Assembly: GCA_030374805.1 (NCBI GenBank)
Contig: JARGSG010000083.1
Coordinates: forward strand, 1-64,000
Direction of reading: 5' to 3'
Source: Gracilaria gracilis
Taxonomy: Eukaryota; Rhodophyta; Florideophyceae; Gracilariales; Gracilariaceae
DNA length: 64,000 nt
The notes under the pieces were generated by a model that worked only from the letters and a program-made list of their open reading frames with translations, was not told where the DNA came from and did no database searches. Below are positions 19,656 to 30,368 of the stretch, in pieces; position 1 is the first letter of the stretch; every line of letters starts with the position of its first letter. A program made the translations under genes and the position numbers.

Positions 19656-19943
19656 CGCCCACACTAGCTACGCCGCTCACGCGGAACATTTGCCGCTTCT
19701 GCGGACAAGCCACTATACAGTGGAATAGAAGAAGAAGACGAAGAAGAAGCCTAAGAAGAGGAAGTCGAAGAACAGGAATTTACCGCTTCAAGCGGAATAC
19801 CTCCCTTAGATAAGGAACAGGCGCCCCTCGCGGGGTGCTGCCCCCTGATGAGGGGGAGGGATGAAGAGAATTTGCTAAAAGCCGGTAGCAACCGGAAACA
19901 TTTAATGATAGGGCCAAGAGATATTGGGATCTACGGAGTTCGA
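19656..19943. other. Element A spacer with CCGC...GCGG inverted repeats
   Basis: No gene is seen. Three copies of CCGC-N4/5-GCGG lie at 19673-19684, 19693-19704 and 19783-19795, with two more upstream at 18447-18459 and 18630-18641. A purine tract (GAAGAAGAAG) fills 19725-19780. Confidence 0.55.
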
Positions 19944-21740
19944 TCACACGCCGGACGGTCCGGAACTGGACCCACGACCTTGGGCGAACCACTGAGCCGC
20001 AAGGCCCTGCAGCTGCGCCAAGTCGGTCACCGTGTCAGACACGGGCACACCCATGCCGCGAAGGAAACTGCGGATGACGATCGCCTGGGGGTCAGTACTC
20101 GAACCGGCCCCGCCCGCAGAAGCGGAGGCCTGCCACGCACCAACCGAGTTGGGCGTACCCTGCACTACCGCATCAGCGGATCCGCCGTCATCTCCGGTTA
20201 CGTCGATCACGTCGATCTGCTGGTCCGCTCCCTGGTCCATAGGGCTCCCTGCCTCATCAAGGCTCTCGTCCTCCTCGTCGTCGACGAAGACGAACCCACG
20301 AGGATGGCCCTCTGGGATGCTCCGCTCGACCTGACGCCGCTCCCGCGCCTCGGCGGCTGTGACTATCTCCCATTCCCATGGGTCGAAGTATACAAAGTCG
20401 CCAGCGTTGACGTCGCGTCCGGGAGACCGGTCTGTAACCCGACGGATACCCTCAGAGACCTGACTAGCAGGCACGGAGTCCCACTCGACACCGTCGGTGA
20501 CCTCCACCAAGGACACCACTTCCCGCGCGTTGCGGATGGATCCGAGCACATCGGTGAGGTCCAAATTCCGAATGGATCGGCGAATCATCTCCGGCACAAA
20601 CCAAAGCCAGTAATGATCTTACGCCTCCCAGAGGAGGAAAGCCGCGACACGGACAGTCCATTCGGTGGCAAGGATGCTCCAAAGGCTGCGCGGCGGATTC
20701 TTCATGTAGTACGACCCGACGTATGTCAGGCATGGGGGGAGCTCCACATGGCACCCTCGACGGACCTCGACCGCAGGCCAGAACGATGGCAGCGGAACGT
20801 ATCGCCCTTGACGAGAACGCGCCGCGATTCGCTCAACCTCAGAGCATTGGTACGGCACCAGAATCCCGAAGCGGGATCGCCACTTTCTCTCGTGACGGAG
20901 GCCTTCGAAGAACTCGCGCCGCGACGATTTGCGGAGGTACCGGAGCTCGGCCCGAAGAATCGGACGAGCCCACAGGATGAGATCCTGGTGGGGCTGGACG
21001 ACATCCGCATAGCGGTCAATCTCGTCGAAGGCAACAGCCAGTCGATCTCCGTACTCAACCTCGCCGAACGTACGGTAGTAGGCCACGTCAAACCCGTAAT
21101 GGGACGGAACCGGATGCTCGTTCGGCGCCCGGAAATGTCGCGCATACCCAATGCGGGCAATCTCCCGGCGAGCGAACGCCTGGCTCTCGCTTCTCGTATA
21201 CCAGAGACAATTTGGATGGACCGTGATACGGGCGAGCCAGTCCCATGAGCGGACGACGCTAACGGGAAGCCCTCCGGGGAGATTACCGTCAATGGCGTAG
21301 GAGTTGACCAATGCTTCATTCCGAACGGCTTCGGCATTGAACCACGGGTCTTGTGCAAACAGGCCGCTATGGCGGTGAGGATCGCGTACGCGGAGACTCC
21401 CAAAACTGGGCCATCCTCCCGTATTTGTCGGCACGCTAGCATGGAACCAATCCCACACGGGAGCTGGATCCGGAGTCGCTGCTGTCGCAACGGACGCCGC
21501 GCTGGAAGCGGAAGCCCCCGACGATTGAGGCAAGGGTACCGACAGGAACCGCGGTCCGGCAGCGGTCATTCGCGCAGTCCCACCTGGGAGAGCGCCGGGT
21601 TTACCGGAGGTGTCGTTGTTATTGGTAGGCATCGCTGTGTCGATGAGAGTCGAAGGTGCCAAGTATGGTACGAGTGCCAAGTTGTTGGAGTCCGAGTGGT
21701 CGGTAGGCTCACCGCCGGAGTCCGAATTATATAGGCCCAT
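19944..21740 (-). pseudogene. Opposite-strand ORF of element A (unknown protein)
   Basis: It starts at ATG 21740, only 54 nt inside the 3' LTR, and ends at 19944 with one in-frame TAA at 20619-20621, about 598 codons in all. The N-terminus is Ser/Ala/Pro-rich; the middle is Tyr/Trp/Arg-rich (about residues 120-370) and the C-terminal third is acidic, then Gly/Ser-rich. Element D carries the same frame open over the 288 codons visible. The sense strand also has a 466-codon open frame (19848-21248). My count of A-versus-D differences in the shared 864 bp favours neither strand: 11, 8 and 8 changes at positions 1, 2 and 3. No family is recognised. Confidence 0.5.
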
Positions 21741-21782
21741 GATGGGAGGTGAGAAGCCGAACGAGTCGGAAGTTTCAGCCTG

Positions 21783-21794
21783 AGAAGGGGGAGT
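21783..21794 (+). other. Polypurine tract of element A
   Basis: AGAAGGGGGAGT lies directly before the 3' LTR start at 21795. Element D has its complement at 63083-63094. Confidence 0.7.
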
Positions 21795-22645
21795 TGTAGA
21801 GCAATTGCCCTTGGCAGGGACTGAGGGGGATGCCGCTCATATATCCGTCGTTATTTTCGGCTGAGCTTCCTACTATTATGAAGTCTATTTGCCTATTTGG
21901 CCCGGATTAGGGATCCGCCTATGAAGGGCAGAATTGGTGCGACACATGTGTGCCCGCGCCCGATTACCGGATGCGCCGTTGCAAATGTGCCACGGAGGTA
22001 CACGTGGGTAGTGTTGGCCGGCGTGCCGGGTACTTAGATATTTTAGTGATATTTGTCAGCCGTATATAAGTGGCGGCACTTGCCGCCACTGTACGGGAAG
22101 TAAACCTCAACGAGGCCTTGGCTCTAGCTTGAGTTCCGCTTGCGCACGGTCTTTTGCCCCATTCCCGGGGAATACCGCCACTTATCCGGACAAGTTATCC
22201 ACCTCCGTCACCGAGAAGCACCGATCCGTCGTTACGGCCTCTTATTTATCATTCTTTCATACACTCTTTCTGTTTTCCCGTCTTACGGCTTCGGTACACT
22301 TCGCCCTGTTGTACAGGTTTGCCCCTTTTTGTCTCGGGATTATTCCCAGCCCTCACGAGTCTGTGCTCCGCAGTGCGGCTCATTTTGCTACCTTCTATCT
22401 CGTCCCTTTTGCTACGGGATACGCCACACCCAGTGGAATCCATCCTGTTGGCACCCCGATTGCCACCCCCAACCTCCGTTTGTAAGTCAGGAAGAGGCCG
22501 CCCGGAGTTACGCCCGGCACGTGTCGGCCTCATCGGAGGGTTCTGCCACTGCTCAGCCCCACAAGGGAGCAAGGCTGAACACCTTGGGTGCGTAGCCGCT
22601 GGCGCGGTTTGTGTTCTTTCCTTCCGTTCCCGGCTTTGCTCCACA
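21795..22645 (+). repeat. 3' LTR of element A
   Basis: 851 bp from TGTAGAGC to the terminal CCACA. TATATAAG lies at 22063-22070, with the same palindrome after it. Right of it, at 22646, the sequence switches at once to the RT of element C on the opposite strand, so A has inserted into C. The matching duplication (expected TCTTC) would lie left of the window. Confidence 0.95.
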
Positions 22646-23765
22646 TCTTCCACTTAAAGCGGGCAAGCAAAATGTCCACTGCTCTTTGGAAAGTGGCAGG
22701 GGCGTTCGTGAACCCGAAGGGCATCCGGTTGAATCGGTAAAGTCCTTGATGACATACAAACGCCGTTTTATCACGGTCCTCTGCCCTAACTGGGACTTGC
22801 CAATATCCCCAGTTCGCGTCGACGGTCGTGAACACCTTTGCGCTTCCGAGCGAATCGATACATTCGTCCATCCTCGGGATGGGATACACGTCCTTGACGG
22901 TAGCCGCGTTAAGCTTGCGGTAATCGATACAAAAACGCCAAGACCCATCGGGTTTGGGAGCGAGTACCACGGGCGAGGCCCATGGCGACTGGGCCGGTTC
23001 AATGACTCCGGCGTGGAGCATCTTATCGACTTGAGTCTTTTCTTCTTCCCGAGCTGTCGGTCCTGCCCTGTAGGGGTGTTGCGAGATTGGCCGAGTGTTC
23101 GGCATCAAATCTATCCGATGTTCGGTGATCCCAATTTTCCCAAGGGAACCGTCCCACATGGGGGTGAACTCACGTAGCATATCCCGTAACTTCTCAAGGT
23201 GAGACTCTGGGATATGGTTAAAGTCTAGAGACTCGAGCTCCTGTACGGGGTCCTTCTTCTCAGATCCAGGTGATTCTGGCCTTCCTTCCGACAGTGTCGG
23301 CGTTGCTTCTTTCGACGAGTTCAACACTTCTTTACCCGATGAGTTCGGCGCAGCGTCTCCCGACGAAGTCTTTGGTACGGTTGTGTCAGCGCACTTCCCC
23401 TCTCCCCTCTCAGCTTCGAGAATTTCGAGAACCTCGGCGGTAGAGACCTGTGTGGGTACAATAGCCACCGGGTGTGGTACCATGGAACCAATGACTTGGT
23501 TATTTACCAACCTCTGTTGGGAGGAGCTGAAATTAGCAACCAATACCCTGAAGGGCTTTTCTGGCTCAACAAGTACAATCCCATTCGCGAGGGTCACGTT
23601 CTGCCTTTCGTAAAGGAGAGGCAATGGCTGAACGGTTTGCAGGCCGTGCTGTAGGTACGTGACCGTGACCCATGTCTGGGATTCCGGTGGAATGCAAATA
23701 GACCGAGCCACTCGGAGCTTCGTAGACGAACGGTGCGATTCCGCTGGCTGCTGGGCCACTGGCAA
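22646..23765 (-). pseudogene. Element C reverse transcriptase, cut by element A
   Basis: Closely similar to 3518-4637 of element A, and open throughout, without A's one-base deletion near 4116. It keeps SPVVLAPKPDGSWRFCIDYR and TVDANWGYWQ, then ends at the FKWK codons, where the LTR of A begins. The YLDD motif and the rest of pol would lie left of the window beyond element A. Confidence 0.9.
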
Positions 23766-24361
23766 TGGAACTTGCGAGGTCGCCGAACAATTGGCACTGT
23801 TGTGCCGTCCTCCAGCTCGACGGTCCTTTTCCGTGGTCGAATTGCTTCGACAAAACGGTCGCAGAAATCACATCCGAGTATGACCGGCGCAGCTAAACGC
23901 TTGCAGACTATGAAGTCCAAGCGGACAACGCAACGGCCAAGCCTGACAATCAGGTCAATTACTCCCACGATTGAAAGGGGCCTATTGTTTGCATCCGCTA
24001 TCTCGGTCGGCGGGGCCGGCCGAGTCTGAGACAATAACTGCGGCGGAATAAGCGATTGAACCAAAAAGTTTGGACCAGCACCCGTGTCGAGAACGGATAA
24101 CTGCCGAACCATATAATGGTCGGATATCCCGAGGTCGGCGAAAACTTTGTAGTTTCGTTTCACCATGACCAGGACTCTATCCGGAGCGCGGAAATTGCGT
24201 GACCGTACCCACGGGCGACGGAGAACACCGAGATGTTCCGAGTCCACGTCTGTCGTGGCCATCTTCCTCGTAAGGATCGTGACCGGGGAGCGAGGCTTTG
24301 CAACCTCCGGCGCAGTTGAGCTCGACTGCGTTTGCGCCGCTCCTTCAAAGGAGGCTCCCAT
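23756..24361 (-). pseudogene. Element C aspartic protease region
   Basis: Starts at an ATG two bases after the gag TGA, as in A. It has LDTGAGP intact and, unlike A, no stop after it. Coding moves to the -1 frame at about 23756 to reach RT, a change shared with element A. Confidence 0.8.
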
Positions 24362-24363
24362 GC

Positions 24364-25542
24364 TCAGTTTTTCTGAGCGTCGCCGCTATTTTGCGGAACC
24401 GTTGGGCTCGCAGATGCGGCTGCTGCTTCACCATGATGCGGTGAAGATTCCTGTTTTCCAGGCTGAGTATCCGCCTTCGCACGAGAATACGATTTGTCGG
24501 GAACACGTTCCCCCTCGGCGGGCGTCAACGACTCATAATGGAGAACAATTTTTGCCATCTCCCTGAATGGTAACATACAGTTCGGGGCAATATGACCAGG
24601 TTTGTAGCAAACATGGCATATGAGCTGGCGAAGAGAATCCGCATTGGGCGGCCTTCGCTCCTGTCCCGGGGGGTAGGGATCCCTCCACCCGGGACGGGAG
24701 TTTCTGTATCCGCCAGAGTGCGGCACTGGCAATGCCGGAACATGATTACCGGCGTACAGAGCAGCATCCGAATCTTCGGTTGTCGGTCCCATCGTAGATG
24801 GCAGGTCCGACGTTGCCAAAGATTGGTCACTCTGCACTAGGTGCACGTTGTCGTAGTTAGCAAGGGCTGAACCTCTCGATTGATGCTGTGATAAATCCCT
24901 CTCTTCCACATGGAATAGACGGCGTGTGCGAGACTTAATGCCGGCACGTGCCCGTGCCGCATCACCCTCAGCTTGGGCAAATTGAACCAGCTCCAAGTAG
25001 GAGATCTTGCGCTTGTTCTCCCGATAACGGGCTACCAAAGTCCTAATCGAGAGAACCAAGCCATCCACAAACATGGTACATCGCTCGGCCGCGGAGTAGA
25101 CGTTCCCACAGCGGTGAAAGGCCTTATTCAACCGTGTAGAATAAACGGTCTCCGTCTCTTCCGGTCCTTGCTTCGTGTCGCGCAATGCGAGTATGGCATC
25201 TTGAATTGCGTTTCCTGTAGCGTAGGATCGCAGGAGGTACTGTACAGCCTCTGGCCAACAGGTCACTCCTCCCTCGGAGGCACGAGACGATCCGCGGACA
25301 GAGTTGTACTGGTCCTCGGCCATACCTTTTAAAAAGTAAGGCAGTGCGATGTAGGCTTGCGCCTCAGACATCCGAAGTACATCGGCTTCCCCAACATATC
25401 GGGCGAGAAAGTCCAACACCAGGATTGGATCCTGCCCAGAGAACTTATTGGGCTTCAGTGTGAGCTCCAGCCTCTTAATGTGGTCTTTCACTCGTCCAGT
25501 CCCGCGAGGGGTCCTTTCTCCACTGGAGTCTTCCAGCCGATA
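24364..25542 (-). CDS. Element C gag (capsid and CCHC knuckle)
   Basis: It follows the TAA at 25543-25545 in the same frame and is open for about 390 codons to TGA 24364-24366. It has the capsid-like region and an intact CX2CX4HX4C knuckle. There is no ATG near its beginning (the first candidate is GTG at 25491), so it most likely needs readthrough from the upstream ORF. The sequence GAAAAAC sits just before the TGA, a near match to a -1 slippery site. Confidence 0.82.
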   Translation of the reverse strand, partial: YRLEDSSGERTPRGTGRVKDHIKRLELTLKPNKFSGQDPILVLDFLARYVGEADVLRMSEAQAYIALPYFLKGMAEDQYNSVRGSSRASEGGVTCWPEAVQYLLRSYATGNAIQDAILALRDTKQGPEETETVYSTRLNKAFHRCGNVYSAAERCTMFVDGLVLSIRTLVARYRENKRKISYLELVQFAQAEGDAARARAGIKSRTRRLFHVEERDLSQHQSRGSALANYDNVHLVQSDQSLATSDLPSTMGPTTEDSDAALYAGNHVPALPVPHSGGYRNSRPGWRDPYPPGQERRPPNADSLRQLICHVCYKPGHIAPNCMLPFREMAKIVLHYESLTPAEGERVPDKSYSRAKADTQPGKQESSPHHGEAAAASASPTVPQNSGDAQKN

Positions 25543-26382
25543 TTATCGGTACGACAGCAACTTCCGATACAATAAATTCGTCGGCTTCAGTTCCTTGAGT
25601 CCAAGGTGCTTTCGTCCTTTAGAACGGCTCCGGGCAACGCCTTGCGTGGCCTCGGTGGCCCGGGAACGGGTAGCACGAGAGCGTGGGGGCTCGTTCTCAC
25701 TTTCCGAAGAATCGGTTGACGAATCCCTGACTTGGGCATTAGACTCAGAGGATGAAGAAGAGGACGAATCAGGTTCCAATTTAACCTTTCTCTTCTTTCC
25801 CGCATGGCAGTCCTTGGAGCGGTGCGACTTCCGAGAACCTTCGGAAACTGGCACGCCGGGCGCCACAGCATCGTGGATGATAGTGTGCTCGACCGTTTCC
25901 AGACGGGCCGCTAAGCGGTTTAAACGATCAGCTGCCTGCTCATGCAGGACAGCCGATTCCTTTCGGTCTTCCATGATCAGGTTGACATCAGACCGTAAGA
26001 CACGGACGTCTTGCGAAACATCCCGAATATCGGCTTCGTACAGCCGTTGCCGGAGTTTCGTAATGTCGTGAATCAGAGCCACGTGAGAGTTCTGCATCAC
26101 GCGCACTTGTGCCTCTAATTCACGGAGGGTATACTCGTCGGACCTCGACGACATGGCTTCAGCCGCTTGCGCGGAATTAGCCGGTCCTTGAGCTGGTGGG
26201 GCCCCATTGTTGGTACGAAGACCCCGGGAAGCCGGTGCTTGAGCGTTATCACCCGGGACGTTCAGTACATCCGTTGGTAACGGCGGGAGGCTCTGAGTCA
26301 GTCCAGATGATTCCGGTGGTCCGGCAATTGGGCCAGGTGCAGACCCAGCCTTCGAGCGACCGTTGTTACGGCGAGATGTCAT
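25543..26382 (-). CDS. Element C gag N-terminal ORF
   Basis: 279 codons from ATG 26382, collinear with 901-1740 of element A without frame breaks and ending with the same TAA. The coiled-coil segment and Ser/acidic tail are the same. Conservation of the stop in both copies shows it was present when they were made. Confidence 0.78.
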   Translation of the reverse strand: MTSRRNNGRSKAGSAPGPIAGPPESSGLTQSLPPLPTDVLNVPGDNAQAPASRGLRTNNGAPPAQGPANSAQAAEAMSSRSDEYTLRELEAQVRVMQNSHVALIHDITKLRQRLYEADIRDVSQDVRVLRSDVNLIMEDRKESAVLHEQAADRLNRLAARLETVEHTIIHDAVAPGVPVSEGSRKSHRSKDCHAGKKRKVKLEPDSSSSSSSESNAQVRDSSTDSSESENEPPRSRATRSRATEATQGVARSRSKGRKHLGLKELKPTNLLYRKLLSYR

Positions 26383-26512
26383 TGTCCGCCGAAGCAATCG
26401 GGCGTTTTAAACGAACGATTACCCCTTCCAGCAATGGCGCAAAGTGGATTCTCCCCACGCAGAGGGATACAGCACCAGTTTCCACTACAACAAATGTTGG
26501 CCAGAAAGCCGT

Positions 26513-26530
26513 TTCTAGGTCGGGAGACCA
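26513..26530 (-). other. Primer binding site of element C
   Basis: On the minus strand it begins TGGTCTCCCGAC 2 nt after the LTR and differs from the site of A at one of 18 positions. Confidence 0.8.
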
Positions 26531-26532
26531 CT

Positions 26533-27383
26533 TGTGGGGCAAAGCCGGGAACGGAAGGATAGAACACAAACCGCGCCAGCGGCTACGCACCCAAGGTGTT
26601 CAGCCTTGCTCCCTAGTGGGGCAGAGCAGTGGCAGAACCCTCCGATGAGGCCGACACGTGCCGGGCGTAACTCCGGGCGGCCTCTTTCTGACTTACACAC
26701 GGAGGTTGGGGGTGGCAATCGGGGTGCCAACAGGATGGATTCCACTGGGTGTGGCGTATCCCGTAGAAAATGGGACGAGATAGAAGGTAGCAAAATGAGC
26801 CGCACTGCGGAGCACAGACTCGTGAGAGCTGAGAATTATTCCGAGACAAAAAGGGGCAAACCTGTACAACAGGGCGAAGTATAACGAAGCCGTAAGACGG
26901 GAAAACAGAAAGATTGTATGTAAGAATGATAAATAAGAGGCCGTAACGACGGATCGGTGCTTCTCGGTGACGGAGGTGGATAACTTGTCCGGATAAGTGG
27001 CGGTATTCCCCGGGAATGGGGCAAAAGACCGTGCGCAAGCGGAACTCAAGCTAGAGCCAAGGCCTCGTTGAGGTTTACTTCCCGTACAGTGGCGGCAAGT
27101 GCCGCCACTTATATACGGCTGACAAATATCACTACAATATCTAAGTACCAGGCACGCCGGCCAACACTACCCACGTGTACCTCCGTGGCACATTTGCAAC
27201 GGCGCATCCGGTAATCGGGCGCGGGCACACACGTGTCGAGCCAATTCTACCCTTCATAGGCGGATCCCTAATCCGGGCCAAATAGGCTAATAGACTTCAT
27301 AATAGTAGGAAGTTCAGCCGAAAATAACAACGGATATATGAGGGGCATCCCCCTCAGTCCCTGCCAAGGGCAATTGCTCTACA
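26533..27383 (-). repeat. 5' LTR of element C
   Basis: 851 bp, the same family as the LTRs of A and D, in minus orientation. Its outer edge at 27383 abuts the broken Harbinger-like transposase. The flanking ACCAG (27384-27388) is the expected half of a target duplication. Confidence 0.93.
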
Positions 27384-27412
27384 ACCAGAAATTGGTCTTT
27401 GTATGGTGGCAC

Positions 27413-28351
27413 TTAGTTTGCCTTTCTAATCCGCAGTATCTTTCCGTTAGGTACATTCATGTTGTTACAGAACGCCGTGTCACCCAGAATGCTATACCCT
27501 ACTGGCGTTTGAGAGTCATCAAGTAGAGGCCAATACAACCCTGAAACTCCTGCCAGTTTGCTGTAGTGCCATGAACCAGGATAGTTAACTGCAGCGTGAA
27601 TTATCTCTCCAAAAAAGTTCCAAACAAACAGGTTGGTGACTTCTACATTTTGTGTATAACCTTCAAAATATGCATTTTGAACATCGAGGTCATTGTACGA
27701 AACACAATCAAACCGTCCTCCACCAGTCACAGCAAATACCCCTTTCAAGAGTTCCGCGGTTTCTGGTTTGGACTTGCGAAGCTGCTGCGCACTTGCTTCG
27801 ATTTCATCGAAACTGTGCCAAGTGATACGAGCATCTGGGGTTTTCCCAGAAGAAAGTAGAATTCTAAATAGCTGAATTCCGTATGAAAGACAATCGCTTA
27901 CTGAAGACGGCACAACACCGAATATAGGCGACAGCATGTACATCGTATCTCTTGTTCGGATGTATCAAATTGTTATTTCTAAAAGATCAACTGTACCAAC
28001 AAGACGTTTTCGTCCCTTACTAGATGTCGTTCGTTTGTACGGTGACCAGTTGGGTACGGTTTGACGAAGGTTTGTGTAATGAGGTAGCAATATATCGAAA
28101 AACACTGTTCTATTCACGCTTAAGGCGGTACAGAAATCATCGTCCGATCCGCAAGAGATAATAACATTCCATGGAGAACGTAATCTGGTGACTACTGGGC
28201 GACGGATTCCAGAGCGCTTGAATTTGGTTGATCTTGTTATGCGCTTCTGGCAGCGTTTTTCGTGGACTAGCGCTACGCTGCAATTCAACTGCATGACAAC
28301 GGCTTGAACGAGAAGGGCAAGAACGTGACGGTGGAGGTTTTCAGGACGCAT
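27413..28351 (-). pseudogene. PIF/Harbinger-like DDE transposase, broken
   Basis: Two frames on the minus strand make one protein. The first (28351-27965) carries the N-terminal region with the SPWNVI...DDDFCTALSV motif seen in this superfamily. The second (27943-27413) carries the DDE_Tnp_4 catalytic part: DCVSYNDLDVQNAYFEGYTQ, FVWNFFGEIIHAAVNYPGSW (second Asp replaced by Tyr context) and LLDDSQTPVGYSILGDTAF. A frame change lies near 27955. The end, with the third acidic residue, is missing just before the LTR of element C. Confidence 0.75.
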
Positions 28352-28970
28352 GGTTCATTCAACATTGACGAAGACATTGATGGTAGAAAAGCGCAAGACT
28401 TACTTGAGGTAGAAATGGTTAGCAATCATTATGAAGTAAACGAAAAGAAAGACTCATAACTTACACACCAGACCGAAGTATTGTGGTGTAGCAGCTCCTG
28501 TGAACCAACTCCATTACGTCAAACTGACGTATATGTCCTCAGTCGTTGGCTGCCATTACGCTGCATTTGGTTGGATCAGAAGTACTGGAGTGTAACAGTG
28601 CTCAATTCTTGGATGATCCCATTGAGCAGCATAATATGCTTGAATATTATTCACCCGTACAAATGCGCCGTGTCACACGGCGCATTTTTTTGCCCTTCTG
28701 GACAAATCACTTGTTTGGATCATTCCACTGCCAACAAAAAAATTAATAAGAAACAAATCACCCAGAATTCCCCCATTCTGGATTGGCAATCATGATGACT
28801 CCTAAAAGGTCTTCTCTTTATACTGTAACAACCTTCTACAATGTCTTTATACCCTCCGTACCAATTATTTTAGTACCCTCAATAATAGCTTATCCGTAGG
28901 GCAAATGTAAAATCTTTTTTGACTTCCAATTTGTAGCCCTTGGTTTAGTGCCAATATGGTTCTAAAGAGA
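28352..28970. other. AT-rich spacer with terminator-like palindrome
   Basis: No gene is recognised. It contains the perfect inverted repeat at 28661-28687 listed separately. Confidence 0.5.
28661..28691 (+). repeat. Perfect 13-bp inverted repeat followed by seven T
   Basis: AAATGCGCCGTGT (28661-28673), one C, then ACACGGCGCATTT (28675-28687); the T run covers 28685-28691. It would fold as a GC-rich stem with a small loop and a U tail, like a bacterial intrinsic terminator, but it sits in eukaryotic AT-rich DNA with no gene upstream that I can name. A small RNA 3' end or an inserted palindrome are alternatives. Confidence 0.6.
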
Positions 28971-29363
28971 CCCAGTTACTGTCCTAAACTACCAATACTT
29001 TGAATAAGACAGTACAGAACGCTCAAATAAACGTAAATACTTAAAAGTGACCATTTTTTGACTTCTTTGACTGATTGCTGCCAAAAACCCTTGACTATAA
29101 TATAGTCAAGGGTTTTTGGTATATTCATATTATGACTTCCAACTATGTAAATAAGTTGTCAAAAATACGACCCTGACTAAGCCACAAAGGTCTCTTTTAT
29201 CTATATTTCAAAAGACTTCTCTCAATTACAAATTTTAACCAAACATATTTCTAATAACATTTCAAAACCTAAGAACTGAATAGAAACCTCATCTGGTTGT
29301 CGAAGAGCTTTGCGACCATTTCTTACGAGAAGCCTGCTTCTCGAAGCTCTGATATTACTGTGT
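28971..29363. repeat. Direct repeat copy 1 flanking the Sel1 fragment
   Basis: Matches 30018-30368 with scattered mismatches. This copy has about 33 extra bases that create the 39-bp palindrome 29081-29119. It ends in the small inverted repeat GAGAAGC-CT-GCTTCTC, also kept in copy 2. Confidence 0.8.
29081..29119. repeat. 39-bp near-perfect palindrome
   Basis: CCAAAAACCCTTGACTATA (29081-29099) and its exact complement (29101-29119) around a single A. The sister repeat at about 30130 has only the left arm. Confidence 0.9.
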
Positions 29364-29491
29364 CCCATTTTACTCTTCAAACGGCGTCCGCTTCCTCGTC
29401 GCTGCACCAACTCAAAATACACAACGTAGCCACGTCGTCCATCCATGAGCGCTGGACAGCGTTGCTCGTTGTCCACGCAAACCTAGGCCAC

Positions 29492-30016
29492 TTACTGTTG
29501 GCTGCCTGAGCTCCAGCTTGAGCACGCTGCATCGCTGCTATGCGATGATCCCCACGATTCTGTCCCTTGTGCCAACAGCTCCATACCGCATTGCTCAGCG
29601 TAGCGTTCAATCTCCTCCTCCAGCTCACGATCCTCACCCAGTCCGTACCGTCCATGTCTGAATCCTTCCCAAGCGTGCTGGAGATTGCTCACATGTTGTG
29701 TCATAGTTCCAGCTCTCATTGCACGCCGCATCAGCTCTTTTGCACTCTCCACATCCATTCCAACCTCCGGTGCACGCATAATAACACCGGCGCTGATTGA
29801 AAATACGAGTTCTACCTTAATCTTACTATCCATTGCCTTCTTCAGTAGCATCAACACTCGATGCAAATCAACCACTTCTCCACTCCAGTTCTTCAGTTGA
29901 AACTCACTCAACCTGTACATCGCGCGCACGTTTCCTTGTTCTATCGCTTCTTCGTACAGCTCCACCGCACGTTGCTTGTTCTGAGCCACTCCATCTGCGC
30001 CATCTTCCAGAACCAT
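29492..30016 (-). pseudogene. Sel1-like repeat protein fragment
   Basis: 174 codons from ATG 30016 to 29492. The N-terminal part has a good Sel1-like repeat (GADGVAQNKQRAVELYEEAI, then GNVRAMYRL), followed by two degenerate units (VDLHRVLMLLKKAMD; MDVESAKELMRRAMRAG). Sel1 repeats are alpha-helical protein-interaction solenoids. The frame starts in the middle of a repeat, exactly at the edge of the direct repeat 30018-30368, so the 5' end of the gene has been lost. The C-terminus is Ser-rich. Confidence 0.6.
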
Positions 30017-30017
30017 T

Positions 30018-30368
30018 CCCAGTTATTGTCCTAAACTACTAATACATTGTATAAGACAGCAAAAATCGCTTAAAGTAACGTAAATACTTAAAAATGAATA
30101 TTTTTTGACTACTTTGACTGATTGCTGCCAAAAACGCTTGACTATATGACTTCCAACTATTAAAATAAGTAGTCAAAAATACGCCCCTGACTAAAACATA
30201 AAGACGTTTTTTATTTATATTTCAAAAGACTTCTCTCAATTAAAAATTTTAACCGATCATATTTCTAATAGAATTCCGAAACCTAAGAACTAACTAGAAT
30301 CCTCATCTGGTTAGCAAAGAGCTTTGCGCCCATTTCTTATGAGAAGCCAGCTTCTCGAAGCCCTGATT
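30018..30368. repeat. Direct repeat copy 2 flanking the Sel1 fragment
   Basis: Second copy of 28971-29363, lacking the right arm of the palindrome. Confidence 0.8.

Noticed and set aside
19848-21248. 466-codon sense frame in the 3' region of element A
   Set aside because: It overlaps the opposite-strand frame that begins with an ATG in both A and D. It has no start near the pol end and no motif. I could not exclude it, so it is mentioned but not called.
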